DNA of 64,000 nt, taken from contig NC_088302.1 of NCBI RefSeq assembly GCF_032854445.1, positions 15,993,338 through 16,057,337 of the forward strand, written 5' to 3'. Numbering within the stretch: the stretch's first letter is position 1; the number at the start of each line of letters is the position of its first letter. The stretch is from Liolophura sinensis (lineage: Eukaryota > Mollusca > Polyplacophora > Chitonida > Chitonidae). Positions 1-12,133 of this stretch are shown one piece after another. The translations under genes and the position numbers were made by a program. The notes beneath the pieces are model-generated. The model was not told the DNA's origin and did no database searches. It saw nothing but the letters and a program-made list of their open reading frames with translations.

Positions 1-3000
1 TTGATATTGGCAATCTAAAACTAGTAGAATAGGCTTTTATTTGTAATATTTTTATGTCCCAAAATGAATTGATCCTTTTTCTGAGACTTGAATAACTGTA
101 AATATGCAAAACCTGTTACATGGGCACAATCAAAGTATTGCATTGATACAAGGCCATTTTTATGAACCTTTGCTGGGTGTAACTGGCTGACGTACCTTAC
201 GGAAACATTGGTGGGACGTAGGTCACTCAGTATACTTTTTTCTTGTAAACAGTTATTGATGATAAAGATAGAAAAATAACATTGAGAATAAAATAAGAAA
301 AACTTCCCTCAACTCCATTTATAGAGGGTTAGCAGGGTTTAATATGCACTAAACTTATAAATAATGGCCTGACATAGTCTTTTAAGTGTATATTTATTGG
401 TTTTGCCATGGTTGTTGAGTAATGTTATGTGTGATGGAGTATTTGCAGAGAGTATATAGCCGTACATGTGAAAAAATGTGCTTAGAATGGACATCGTGGA
501 GATACCAGATGAGATTTCAGATATTGGGCTTTAACTCCACTTCGTCTTTTTGGCCACAGCTTCTTGTCAGATTGTATGTAATGACGTCCGACTGCCTTCT
601 TAATACCAGGCATGCTGGGGGGAGTTTAATGACGTCTTCTGTGAGCTTTAATGATCAATGTTTCTTTCGACCGTCATCTTAATGTCATTCTTGTCAATTG
701 TGAATTTCCTGGTTGCATGTCCAGCAGCCTTATGCAGAACTTTCCCTAGAGAGTCTTCCGGATATTATTGTATTTACTGGCCCCATTGATCAGTTTTCTG
801 TCTGTTATGTAATCTTCAAGGAAATGACTGATGTTGTCAAGCCTACACATGTACTGTGCATGCCAGCAGTGTTGTTTTCACAGGTTTAAGTGAGAATTGT
901 GCAGTGGAAATCCTTCCTGCAACAAGGCAGTACATTACATGCTCTCTAAGGATTCCTTTGTCGTCATATGACTGAATAGTTAAGTACGACATTAAACCCC
1001 AATCGCTCACTCACTCACTCCATATTTCATGCATATTTAAGAATATACTGTATAAATTGCTACAATGTACATATGTACATGTAATATGATTATACATGTA
1101 GTATGATTGTACATGTGGTATGATAATACATGTGGTATGCTTGTATATGTGGTATGATTGTACATGTGGTATGATTGTACATGTAGTATGATTGTACATG
1201 TTGCATCCTTGTAGATGTTGTATGCGACTTACTTGCCTTTGGTAAGTCGTCTCAGTGAAGCAGCACTAGATAAAAGAGCAGTGAAAATCCTTCCTGCAAC
1301 AAGACAGTACATTACATGCTCTTTAAGGATTCCTTTGTCGTCATATGGCTGAATAATAGTTAAGTACGACATTAAACCCCAATCGCTCACTCACTCACTC
1401 AGTCACTCACTCCATATTTCATGCATATTTAAGAATATACTGTATAAATTGCTGCAATGTACATATGTACATGTAGTATGATTGTACATGTGGTATGCTT
1501 GTATATGTGGTATGATTGTACATGTGGTATGATTGTACATGTAGTATGATTGTACATGTTGCATACTTGTAGATGTTGTATGCTTGTACATGTTTTATAC
1601 ATGTACATTTTGTGGGTCAAAGATACATGTGTAAAACCCTCCTCTGGAAGAGTTATTCCAGGGAACTTGAATCAGAATGTGTTCAAAATATACACATGCT
1701 ACCTGAATTTATTAAAATTTAGCGTGAGGAAAAAAAGGTGAAATTTAGACGTCGACAAGTCACAAACCCAACATGTCAGTGGAATATACTGATCATGGAG
1801 GTTATGACATTCTTTACTGTCATTGCATTCTTTTGAAGGTTTTTTCCCTTTAATCTTCCACTGCTTAAGGTTATACATCATATGCATGTGCAAGTATTCT
1901 TCAACACTAGATGTACAAGTATACATCTGATTTATGCAAACAACATAGATTGAATGAATTTTGATATTATATACATGATAACGAATTACCGGTACCAGTG
2001 GACAAAGGGAATGGGTATACAACTGCACATACTGGGTCTTGGATGTGCCAATTAATCCTGGCTGTCTCGAAAAGGTTCTGGTCAAGATTTTGTGGGACGG
2101 TTTCTCGGCGGATTAGAGCTTCCGGACGTCTGTACACTTTGACTTAATTCCCATTGATCATTTGTTTTGTACAGCTATAGTTGTACTGTTCAAATTCAAT
2201 CTGGCGTGCTCCCGCGTGGTGAAAGTCTTCCTGCAGGCGGAATGCCATTGTGGCCGTCAGTAGTCTGGAAACGCACCCAGAATATGTATTAGTGGCAGAC
2301 CGATTCTATTGAAATTGCATTAATGTTTATCATGGGTAAACGCTGATGCCTGCTAACTGCATTTTAAATGGATTTATGCTACGTCCGCACTGCCAAATTG
2401 GACACCTCTTCCATATGTCGATTAGTTTATCACATTCCTTTTTTTTTTGTTGCAGTACTTCACGCTCATGGATTAACAGAAACTTGCCATCTTGTCAAAC
2501 CATCTCTCCTAAAGGTTATCCATGCATGTCTTTTATATCCTCCGAGGATTTATTGGACTCCCCTTTAAGCAAATTCATGATCTTTATGTTTTTCATGCGA
2601 TAAGCATTTTTTGTGTAGGGATCAAAATGGAAATTCGGTTAGCATTGGCAATTTGTCGGATTCACTCTGGAAACACCTGTGGACTTTCCAGAACAGAAAT
2701 GAGAAAATTATCAGCCTAGACTGTATCTATGACAACCAACCGTAGACATAACAACAACAACTGGTCAGACAGTTCAAATATGAGTTGAAATCCTATATGG
2801 GTTGTGCATTATTCCCAGTGGCTAGCAACTGATTCTGGCCGTTTACTGAATACCCAGATAACCTGGGATACAGTGATCGGTGTGGTGCCCTTTGGGATGT
2901 AGAGTTACAGGACTGATCCTGATGGGCCTCTGAAGGATAGATTATCTAAAATGGTCAACTTTTTCACTTGATGTTGACAATAAATTGAAGGCCATACAGT

Positions 3001-4187
3001 AACGTGTGTTATTATGATGATGTTTTATTTTGACCTACATGTAGGCCAGGGTTGTTAAAGGGCCTTGAAAAAAAGTGCGGAAATTGAAAGTAACTTTTAC
3101 AGGCCTTGAAAAGCTTGCGTATTCATTTCTTTTGTTGTAGTTGCAGTTATAAAAAGCCTTCAAATTTAGAACTGGCATGGCCTGCCTACCTGTGCACGCC
3201 TTGTTCTGACTGGGCTGACTACAGAGCCAACCTGAGCTACCACAGTATATAACATATACATGCTGACATTTTCTTGGAAATGTCTCTTTTCCACAATCTT
3301 TGAAAAATTTTTAAAATTCAATTATTATGGTCATTTAAATTGTTTTAAGCTTTTGTTTTCCTAATATATATTCCTAGTACATGGATAGGGTGGACAATTT
3401 GAGCTTTGGGGCCTGGAAAAGATTTGAAAAAGCTTGGAAATTGGAAATGGTTAAGGTGTATGAACCCTGCTATAAAGGTGTGGTGTTGTAGCTGAGCATT
3501 CAGGCAGCATGATCTCATTTTGGAACAGTTTCAACATTGTTTCAACTTTCCTTAATTGTAGTAATATTAAGTTACTATGATCTTTTCAGAACTCTTTCAG
3601 AGATGATTGATGCTTTCAGTGTTATTTGATTATTTCCATAGCATCTGTAATGTTTTCTCATGCACAAAATATGCCTTTTTCTTTATAATGGCATTTAATA
3701 AACTTGGGAAAGTATGCTCATGGGGTTGGTATTTCTTGATGGCAGGCAGTATAATGTTATCAGTTAGGATGGCCCTGATGGTTTAGGTTGTATAAAACCG
3801 ATGTTCTATTAGCCTAGTCCAAGTATAAATATACAGTAAGACAGCCTATAGCAGTCTGGGTGGAAAATTGCTGAGTAGTTTACAACTGGCTTGCCAAGGG
3901 TATGGGTTAGCGGGTACAGTTTATTGTGAGAGTTGTCTGGTGTCCTCACCTATTTTTGATTCTCTTTGCAAGGCATCATGTGGAATTCCATAGATCCCTA
4001 GTCCTCTGTTTCCAGAGCAGTATACATATATACAGGGAGTATATAAGTTTGAAAAAATCGAATGACCTTTTTCCAAAAAAATGAAATTATTGTATTATTA
4101 AATTCATTGTATGACTAACTGCCTGATAGATGTCCATGGTATTCATTTTGTAATAAGCACTGCAGAAATAGCTTAAAGTAGCAGAAA
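1..4187. other. Non-coding, repeat-bearing sequence
   Basis: No exon or conserved coding block is seen. Apart from the 902-1600 duplication, the only structure noticed is a pair of diverged stretches rich in GGCCTTGAAAA-type motifs at about 3040-3120 and 3405-3470. Confidence 0.6.
902..1600. repeat. 378-bp tandem duplication with inner 17-bp repeats
   Basis: Two copies start at about 902 and 1280. Each has a SINE-like 3' end (GTTAAGTACGACATTAAACC, then a CACT run) followed by a 17-bp array close to TACATGTGGTATGATTG (about 1070-1215 and 1448-1600). The copies differ by a few substitutions and by array length, so the duplication is fairly recent. Confidence 0.85.
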
Positions 4188-4329
4188 ATGTGTTTTCAAT
4201 CATACACAATTTGTAGCCCCCAAACCCCCAGCTATTTGGCCCCTTTTACCTCACTGTGCTGGTCGAGAATTTTTCCAAAAATTCAAGGACACAACTCAAC
4301 AGTTCCTGGATCAAAACCTGATACACATG

Positions 4330-4640
4330 TACATCACCACACTCAAGATATCACGACACCCAAGATATCGCCACACTCAAGATATCGCCACACCCAAGAT
4401 ATCACCACACTCAAGATATCACCACACTCAAGATATCACCACACTCAAGATATCACCACACTCAAGATATCACCACACCCAAGATATCACCACACTCAAG
4501 ATATCACCCCACCAAGATATCACCACACTCAAGATATCACCTCACCCAAGACATCGTCACACCCAAAACATCACCACACTCAAGACATAACCACACCCAA
4601 AATATCATCACACTCAAGACATCACCACACCAAGATATGT
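4330..4640. repeat. 17-bp minisatellite, unit GATATCACCACACTCAA
   Basis: About 18 units in a row, drifting at the 3' side to ACATC and AACATC variants. Because 17 is not a multiple of three and the unit has no stop codon, several frames stay open through it and give a spurious repetitive protein (HTQDITTLKISPHSRYH type). Confidence 0.93.
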
Positions 4641-4667
4641 ACAAACCTTAAAATGCTCACTCAGTAG

Positions 4668-7540
4668 CATTTATCCATTAAATGTTCATGTGCCTCTCCA
4701 TGGGATGTGGAAAATAAAGCTTGAGTATCCATATCAGATGATCACAAGCTGTCTTTTCTTGTCAATTCCCTTGTTTTTTTGACGCTTATGGAGGATCTCT
4801 TGAGGCAATTTCCCATTCTGATTGTCTCCTCTAGAGAGACCAGTCATTACCAACTGCGCTCGAGATTTTTTTCTCATTTCAAATGTTGTTATTTCCAGGT
4901 AATGACCAATTTTCCCTTGTTTTATAGGATCAGCGTAGTTCAGTGTTTCATATTTCAGAAATGAGTATGACCTGTGTCATTCTGTATAGATCAGGAGACA
5001 AATGTATTATGTAACGTTCTATATATAGCCTGAAATGTTCCGGAATCTCAAATGTGTTTAGGTAAAGAAGTGTAGGGTGTAACATGTTATTGTCTTTTTT
5101 TTTTGTTTTTTTAAGTGTTTTTGGTTAATTTATACCTGGTATTTACACACACAAATGTAATATACTGCAACAGTGTATGAATTTCATGTACATAAACACG
5201 AATTCTGTGTACTGATAATTCATAGCACATGTATATGTTCAGATGTATACATGTGTATGTACATGTCAATCTCACAACCAAGGTTACATCCAGGAATTGT
5301 TGACTGTGTTCTTTTTCTTTTTTGTTAAAAAATAAATCCAGACTGTTGAGGAAATCTTCAGATTTCACATTTTATGTTTGATTTTTGTGGAAAAAGCATT
5401 TGAAATGCTAGAAAAAAACATATTCATTTGATATTCTGTGGCCTTTTTAGTGATGCTGTCAGGCCCTAGATCTGACCTTGAGAACATACACACATCACCG
5501 ATGCGAATGCTGGAATACTTGCAGCTAGACCCTGTTCCTCAAAGCTGTCGAGGCTGTACAAAGTTGATCATAGCCTATCAATTTTACATGTGTTGCCATG
5601 GTAGTTATGTTTTCTAACCAACTTTATAGATGAGGACAACTTTGTGGAACACCTGGCTGTGACCCCAGCTCATTGTTCATCATGAAAATTTATACACACC
5701 CTTCACATTTCCACATAAAACTATATGTAAAATCCTTTAATGTCGATAGTCATGTGTAATATACTGTGCACTGTAGACTTAACAGTAGCCCTTCAAGCTG
5801 AAATGCAGATGCCTTTAATACAGACTCTTTCAAAGCCAGAAAGATGTACTGTGATTTATCAACCTTTTCACATATGAAGAGCAACTTTCAGTGCAATTTA
5901 GGCACATTTATAATTTGATGTTAGAGACAAAACAAAATTGGCTGGATTGGCCAGTTTCAGGTCTTCACAAAAAGTATTATTTTGTCTATCAACATTGAAT
6001 AAGGCCTTCAGAATGTGCTTGAATAAACGCCTTGCAAACATGCGAAAAGGTTGAAGAATTACAGCAGGCTGTCTGTTTCAGAGTGATGAAATTTACTAGT
6101 ATTGATTTCCCTATTATAAAACTGGTTTGATAGGAGTTAATCAGTACAGTGTATTATATTAGTTCCAGGTACCAGATATTGATTGCATGGGGGAATCTTT
6201 TACAGCTTGTATCATTTTCATAGACCTGTGTATTGCGTGCTAGTTTTTGCAATCCAGTCTGATACTAGTCTTATGCCCAACAAAATGAGAGCATGCTTTG
6301 GGGATGGTTAGATAATTAACCCATTGTGTTTAAGCTATATCTTGTACTGCATCATGGGATACATATGGCTCTTTCATTTCATGCGGTTTTATCTTGTGGG
6401 GAACTTTATGCTAGCATATAATTTGATGGTAGAATCCAGGATTATATTTCATAGATCTAGGAGATGGGAAACTTTTGGCAATCTGTTTGTGTGTGTGTGT
6501 TTTTGTGGGGATTATTTGATCTGTGTTCTAGCTCTAGAACATGACAGCATCAAATGCAAAATAGAAAACTGCATAATGAAATGAGAGATTTATGTCTTAA
6601 GGTATCTAGTAATGTTTGGCAATTACTGCCCGTGATCTAAACACCAATGCTGTGCTGCGCATCTGTGAGTATCGACAAGGCTGACTGCATTGATTTGATC
6701 GGTGCTTTGATCTGTATCCATGATCAAACGACTTTGATCGGTGACATTATACGAAAGCGAAAAATTTGTCGTCGGAACTTTTTTAGCTGACAAAGCTTTC
6801 TAGCTCGCTTAGAAACACTTGTCAGATTTTGACATCACTGGGCCAGAATTTTGTCTGGACATCCAGTGTTGCTTATGCAACATTAGATGTACTAGATCCC
6901 TGTCCTGTGTGTTTCGACTGTCAGCCGATCCATTAGACCCAGGAATGTGACAAGTGTTTTTCTCAAGGTTGTCATTACCTTGTCATCTCTCATCTGTCGT
7001 CAAACACAAATAATTGCCTATACATCAGCCTCCCTTTGACTGTATCCTAGTGTTGCCCTATCTGACATCAGTCCAGCACACCACGGTCATTATGGCGTAT
7101 ATTACTCTGGTTTATTTACTGTTGGAAGATTAGCGTACTGACTGTGTAAACATGTATATATCTCTGATTGTCTTTGACCCATGTTTACCCCGCTGTATAT
7201 ACACTACCTTTATTAGGGTGAAGCTTTTAGCCTGTACGGTAGAGGGTGCACTTCGATCAGCCATGTACATGTACTATAAAACAGATAATGCTGTAATGCA
7301 TCGGACTTGTTTCCATGCTGGCCTTATTAAGCTTGTCTAGGGCTAACAACTCCTGTGTCCAGTATAATCTGAACTGCTCAGTAAGCTTAATAATTAGTCT
7401 TCAATTCATACTCATCCTCTACATGTACATGGAAAAATCAAACAAGGTGGACAAACTGTTCATTGTGTTTTGAGTTTTGAATAAATTTTAGTATGATTTT
7501 ATTGTAGGGAGAAAAAAAATTGATGAATATGAGTGGGCAC
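4668..7540. other. Non-coding sequence with one MITE B copy
   Basis: Apart from the reverse MITE B copy at 5848-6064 and a TG run near 6487, no gene, RNA or repeat can be supported here. Confidence 0.55.
5848..6064 (-). mobile_element. MITE family B copy
   Basis: It carries ATCAACCTTTTCACAT at one end and ATGCGAAAAGGTTGAAGAAT at the other, an inverted pair, with the inner GAGCAACTTTCAGTGCAATT and CTTGAATAAACGCCTTGCAA blocks shared with the copies at 8756, 20462, 40154, 44061 and 56391. Confidence 0.8.
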
Positions 7541-7696
7541 ATTTATTTATTTACTTGATTGGCGCTCTAATTACTCTATATGCGAGAATATTTCATGGCG
7601 GCCAGCATTATGCCGGGAGGCAAACAGGCAGAGTCTGGGGGGAAACCCACGATCATCTGCAGGTTGCTGACAGACCTTCCCACATTGGGCCAGAGA
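7541..7696 (-). mobile_element. Reverse 5'-truncated SINE
   Basis: Starts with the reversed tail ATTTATTTATTTACTTGATT, then GCGGCCAGCATTATGCCGGG, and ends in the ACAGACCTTCCCACATTGG body segment. The tRNA head is missing. Confidence 0.82.
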
Positions 7697-7728
7697 GTAA
7701 TTATTAAAGGTAAGCATGAGCTGAACTT

Positions 7729-7782
7729 GAGTGAGTGAGTGAGAACTAAGTGTTTAATGTCTTACTAAACAATTAGTTGGAC
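7729..7782 (-). repeat. Reverse 3' end of a CACT-tailed SINE
   Basis: A GAGT run is followed by GAACTAAGTGTTTAATGTCT, the reverse of the TTAAGTACGACATTAAACC ending seen at about 980 and 1360. The rest of the element is absent. Confidence 0.5.
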
Positions 7783-8755
7783 TTGGAATTCATTAGTTAC
7801 AAGAAAAACAAAAATAGAAGAAGAGCAATAGACCCATAGCCCTTGGGCTCTAGTATATATATATATATACTGTTAAAATGTCATTAAGATCCCAAGTGAA
7901 CAAATATATTATTTTCCTTTACATAATTTTTGCCAAGACAAGAAGTTCAACTTAGCCAATGTCTGGTATAGATACATGTGCATGATGTAATTGGAATAGG
8001 TCACTGAGAGATTGAGCAGGATTCATTTACATGTGTGTGTTTGTTCTACCAAGGTTAACAAGACGCTGGATTGTATTGATGTCTTTTAGATTGTCAATTT
8101 GTGACTTTCTTCAAAGCATATACAAGGACAGTAGTATCTGGGTCCTGCAGGTGAATGTAACCTGTTCACCTACACCTTTTATTTCCTGCGGAAAGAAAAT
8201 TATCAGCATCAGTATGTAGCATATGAGACGGGCTGGTAAAGCTTAATGGCATAGGTAGGTCAGTCATCTGCAGAGTGTAACGAAATAACAGGTCAGTCAT
8301 TATTCCTTCCAATGGCCCGTTATGGGTTTTCCCCAGGGACTTCCCCCTGAAGGCCGGCTTAATGTGCAGCGAGCTGGCTGCATGTTCTTCTTCTTATCAT
8401 CTTCATTACACTGCTTTAGCAATACTTCTCAGCGTCTCTCTTAAATGGGCACTCACTCTTCTGTGGGAAAAAGATAATAAAGCTCTCACCTCTGGGGAAA
8501 TTCTGCCTAATTTGATATCAAAGCCGGGAACTGCTTGGTGCTGGTCAGATTGTTCCAGTGGTCTGGTTTGTACATGAGAATAAAGGGCAATATTTGGTGC
8601 CATACAGGATATTTGTTCACATGACATTGAAAACGTGTCACCCATGAGACAGGATACATTTTGGACTGGGTTAATTATAGCACAGTTCACTAAAACAGTA
8701 CATGCATGTATATGAACAGTATTTAGGGTGTTGATTAAGCTTGACTCTGTTGTAT

Positions 8756-8951
8756 TGTAATTCTGTAACCTTTTCGCATGTTGTTTATTCAAGCATATTC
8801 CAAAGGCATTATTCTGTGTAGACTGATAAAATTATACTTTTGGTGAAGCCTTGAAATTGGCCAATCCAACAAATTGTCTCCAAAATCACATGAAAAAATG
8901 TTTATAAATTGAAAGTTGCTCTTTTATGTGCATAATGATCATGGAATTACG
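8756..8951 (+). mobile_element. MITE family B copy
   Basis: Forward copy starting TGTAATTCTGTAACCTTTTC and ending GGAATTACGGTA. It shares GTGTAGACTGATAAAATTAT and the GAAAGTTGCTCTT block with the other copies. No coding capacity. Confidence 0.82.
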
Positions 8952-9003
8952 GTAATGTTATTTGTTGTAACAGGTTTGAATGAATGCTGTATTTGACTTG
9001 AAT

Positions 9004-9135
9004 TTTCATCCATGTTTATTTTAAATTTTGCCGCAGTTAACCTTATTGATCTTAGACAGGTGCTTTGAGGTTTGGTTGAAAGGTAAGATGATATCCTTCT
9101 GGAAAAAGTTAAATTTGGTGCTCCATAAGTAATAT
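9004..9135 (-). mobile_element. Reverse MITE family A fragment
   Basis: The reverse complement of the family blocks can be followed (AAATTTTGCCGC, GGTGCTTTGAGGTTTGGTTG, AAGGTAAGATGATATCCTT). Both ends are unclear. Confidence 0.5.
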
Positions 9136-11937
9136 TTTATGAGATCATTTTGCCTCTTTGAATGCATGTGTTGGAGTGATTTTTTTTTTTTTTTTGGGAA
9201 AATGCAGTATGGTGATATAAGGAACAAGTGGAATGTATACTCTGCTGCAAATCTTCTATTACAGACTGTGAAATGCCACTTTTAAATATGAAGAAGAAAA
9301 TGACATTTGACCCAGACTGTACATGTGTGAATATTAAGAATAAATCTGAAAAATCTTAAATTTTACTGCCTACAGGTACATGTAAAGGGGTAATAACTTG
9401 GTGCAAGACTGCTTTTCGCTTTTACCACTTGATAGTTCCACCAGTATGGAAAAACTGTCAGATTTATTAACTGACAGCTGTGAACAATTTTTGGGCATGA
9501 CATTAAACTCCAATCAAATGATAAGTAATAAATGGTGCCATGCTTGTTCAAATTTAAATCTGTGTGGGCTGTTCTTAATCTGGATCAGTGTATGAACAGT
9601 GACTGATTATGACAAAAAACAAAGAAGTGTATAGAAGCTTGATGGCATGATTAAGAAATATAAGAGATAGCAAGCAGATTACTCAACAAAATGGAAATAG
9701 ATACTGTGAAATAGTTAAGTATTTGGCAGTGCTCTCGTATATTTCAGTGTTTCATACATTATTTAACACACACACACACACAAAAATTAATATTTTGTTT
9801 GCGCAGAAAATATTAGTGACATATATACTATTGGCATAGAATATGTATTGGGATATGATATGTGGAGTGTGTAGCTGTACGTGTATAAATATGTTGATGT
9901 TTGAACATGCCAGAATATCTTGGATGCTATCTATATGTACAGGTACGTGCTTTGGCGGCATGGACTCGCCCTGCCTTAAGAAGACACAGTGTACATGCAT
10001 AGTATACACCTAATGGGACTTCTCGTTTTCACAGGACAAATTATTAAATTATTACAACATAAAACCCCAGTTGTGGTTACAGAGTACGTGTACTTGAATG
10101 TAGCTTGTTCAGACTTAATAATAATAATAATAATATTGTAATTACAACAATTAGCAGATTTTGTCCCTAATTACAATGTGAAGATGTTGATATTAGTTTA
10201 CTCGTGCTTGTATGAGGTACTGTATAAGACATGGTGGGGGATACTACAAGGAGTATCATTTACAGGACAGATTTGGTTTATGGGAGTGATTAGGAATTGA
10301 TCAGCGTTAATTAGTGCAAAGATCAGAAATTGAATGTAGTGGGTGTGATGGTAGTAGCACTCAGCTTGGATTGACAGGACAGAGCCATTAAGTACCGACA
10401 GTTGAAGACGGGCTTTCTACTTAATCGCTGGAATTTCTCCGCAGCCGTCGTAGTTAGCTACTAATGAGACTATAAGTGACCAATCAGAAACCTGACGAGA
10501 TGAGCAATAGGTAGCGAGACTCATATTGTACGGGGCCTGCCCTGTACAATAATAGCCGCGTTGATCTCTGTGGTGACATTTATCGATTTCGCAATTATGC
10601 TTGCCACACGATTTTGCAGTTGTCATCGACGCGACATGATTGCAGGCTTAATGCGGTAAAAGACATCTCAGGTTTCTACTGTGTAGGAAAGTATACATAT
10701 ACACGCAAATGCCCTTTGCGTTTTGCGCATTGTTATTTATAATCATAAATAATTCAGCCAAGTGGCAATATTGCGCTGATCGTAGGCTGTTTTAGCGTTA
10801 AATTTGCGCTGATATACACATACATGTACATGAAAACAAATGTATACACTTTTCTCAAGCCTGGAAAATGAGCAGCAGGGGGACAAGGACAGTGACCTGT
10901 ATTAAACAATATTCTGAGAGAGGCTAACTGTTGGTACAGGACAAACAGCCATGACAACATTGTAACTTTTTAATGAAAGTGGGCAGCAGAAAAATTGGCC
11001 AGTTTTATGTCATGCATCTACTTAATAATTGTTTCCAGGTAACCATGTTTTCTGAATTCTTATATAGGATTCTTCACAATGTCGTATGTACTGTATTGTG
11101 AGGATATTGTGACCAACCCATTATACTATACATGTATCAATTCAGAGAAAAGATTGAGTGGCCTATAAATTTTCTGTTGTTCTCAGTTTTTGGTGAGAAA
11201 CAGTTGGAAATAACATCACAAGTTTTATGCCACAAATTCCACAAATTCTTTTAGTGTAAAAAATATCTCTGATTGATTGTTATGAACTTTTTCTTTCCAC
11301 ATTCAAGGTTTAGAGATCTAGGGATTTGTGGCTGCATGTAATATCCTTTTAAACAAAAGCTAATGAGTTTGGGGGGAAATATTTTGTTTTCTTTTTTTTT
11401 TTTTGTTTTTTTTTTTATTTCACTATCCACCAAAAAAGATTTTCAGTGGGAATGTTTTTAAAAGATATTCATCATAGAGTTTATCCCTGTGAACCTTTCA
11501 TGGATGTAGTGAGACTGTAGACCTGACTCTGAACATGTACTTGTGCACATAATTTGTAAGTGTTACGTCAAGATAGACTAGCTGTGGACTATTGGATTTT
11601 ACCCTCCAAAGCAGAGGATTTGTCGTGTGAAATATTTTTAATCATTGGTTCTACATAATATGGGACCAATTTTACCCAATAAAGTCATAACAGGACTGTT
11701 TGTTGAACATTTATGTATCTTTTACCATGGGTTTGGTAATGACTTGGATCTGAGTAGAAGCTGAAGTTCATATATACATGTCATCATTCATGTAAATGTA
11801 TGTTGAATTTGAATTGAATGTAAGCTTTTATTGGTCATTCTGTCAGGATTACGAGCTCAGAGAAGAAACTTACAACTTCACCTCTGAGCTCTCTTGGATT
11901 AATTTGTATTGTGTCCAAAATTCATGATTTTCATGGT

Positions 11938-12133
11938 CTAAAATTTCATCGACAAAGTTGCATTTTTAGAGGCAAATAAATATCACAAAATATTATTTTT
12001 GGTGCTGAAACTTAAAATTTTTCCATTAGAATATCATCTCATGTTCCAAGCAAACCTTAAAACTCCTTTCTAAACTCAACAGAACGCTCAAAATCAGGAG
12101 ATATGGACAAGTTAGTCATCGACAAAATTTATG
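11938..12133 (+). mobile_element. MITE family A copy
   Basis: It starts CTAAAATTTCATCGACAAAG and ends TCATCGACAAAATTTATGG, so the ends form an inverted pair. The core TTTTTAGAGGCAAATAAATA, CACAAAATATTATTTTTGGT is shared with 15151, 21022, 34760 and 42325. There is no ORF. Confidence 0.8.

Noticed and set aside
4188-4667. 159-codon ORF of repeated HTQDITTLK-type residues
   Set aside because: The open frame is a by-product of a stop-free 17-bp repeat; there is no other sign of coding.
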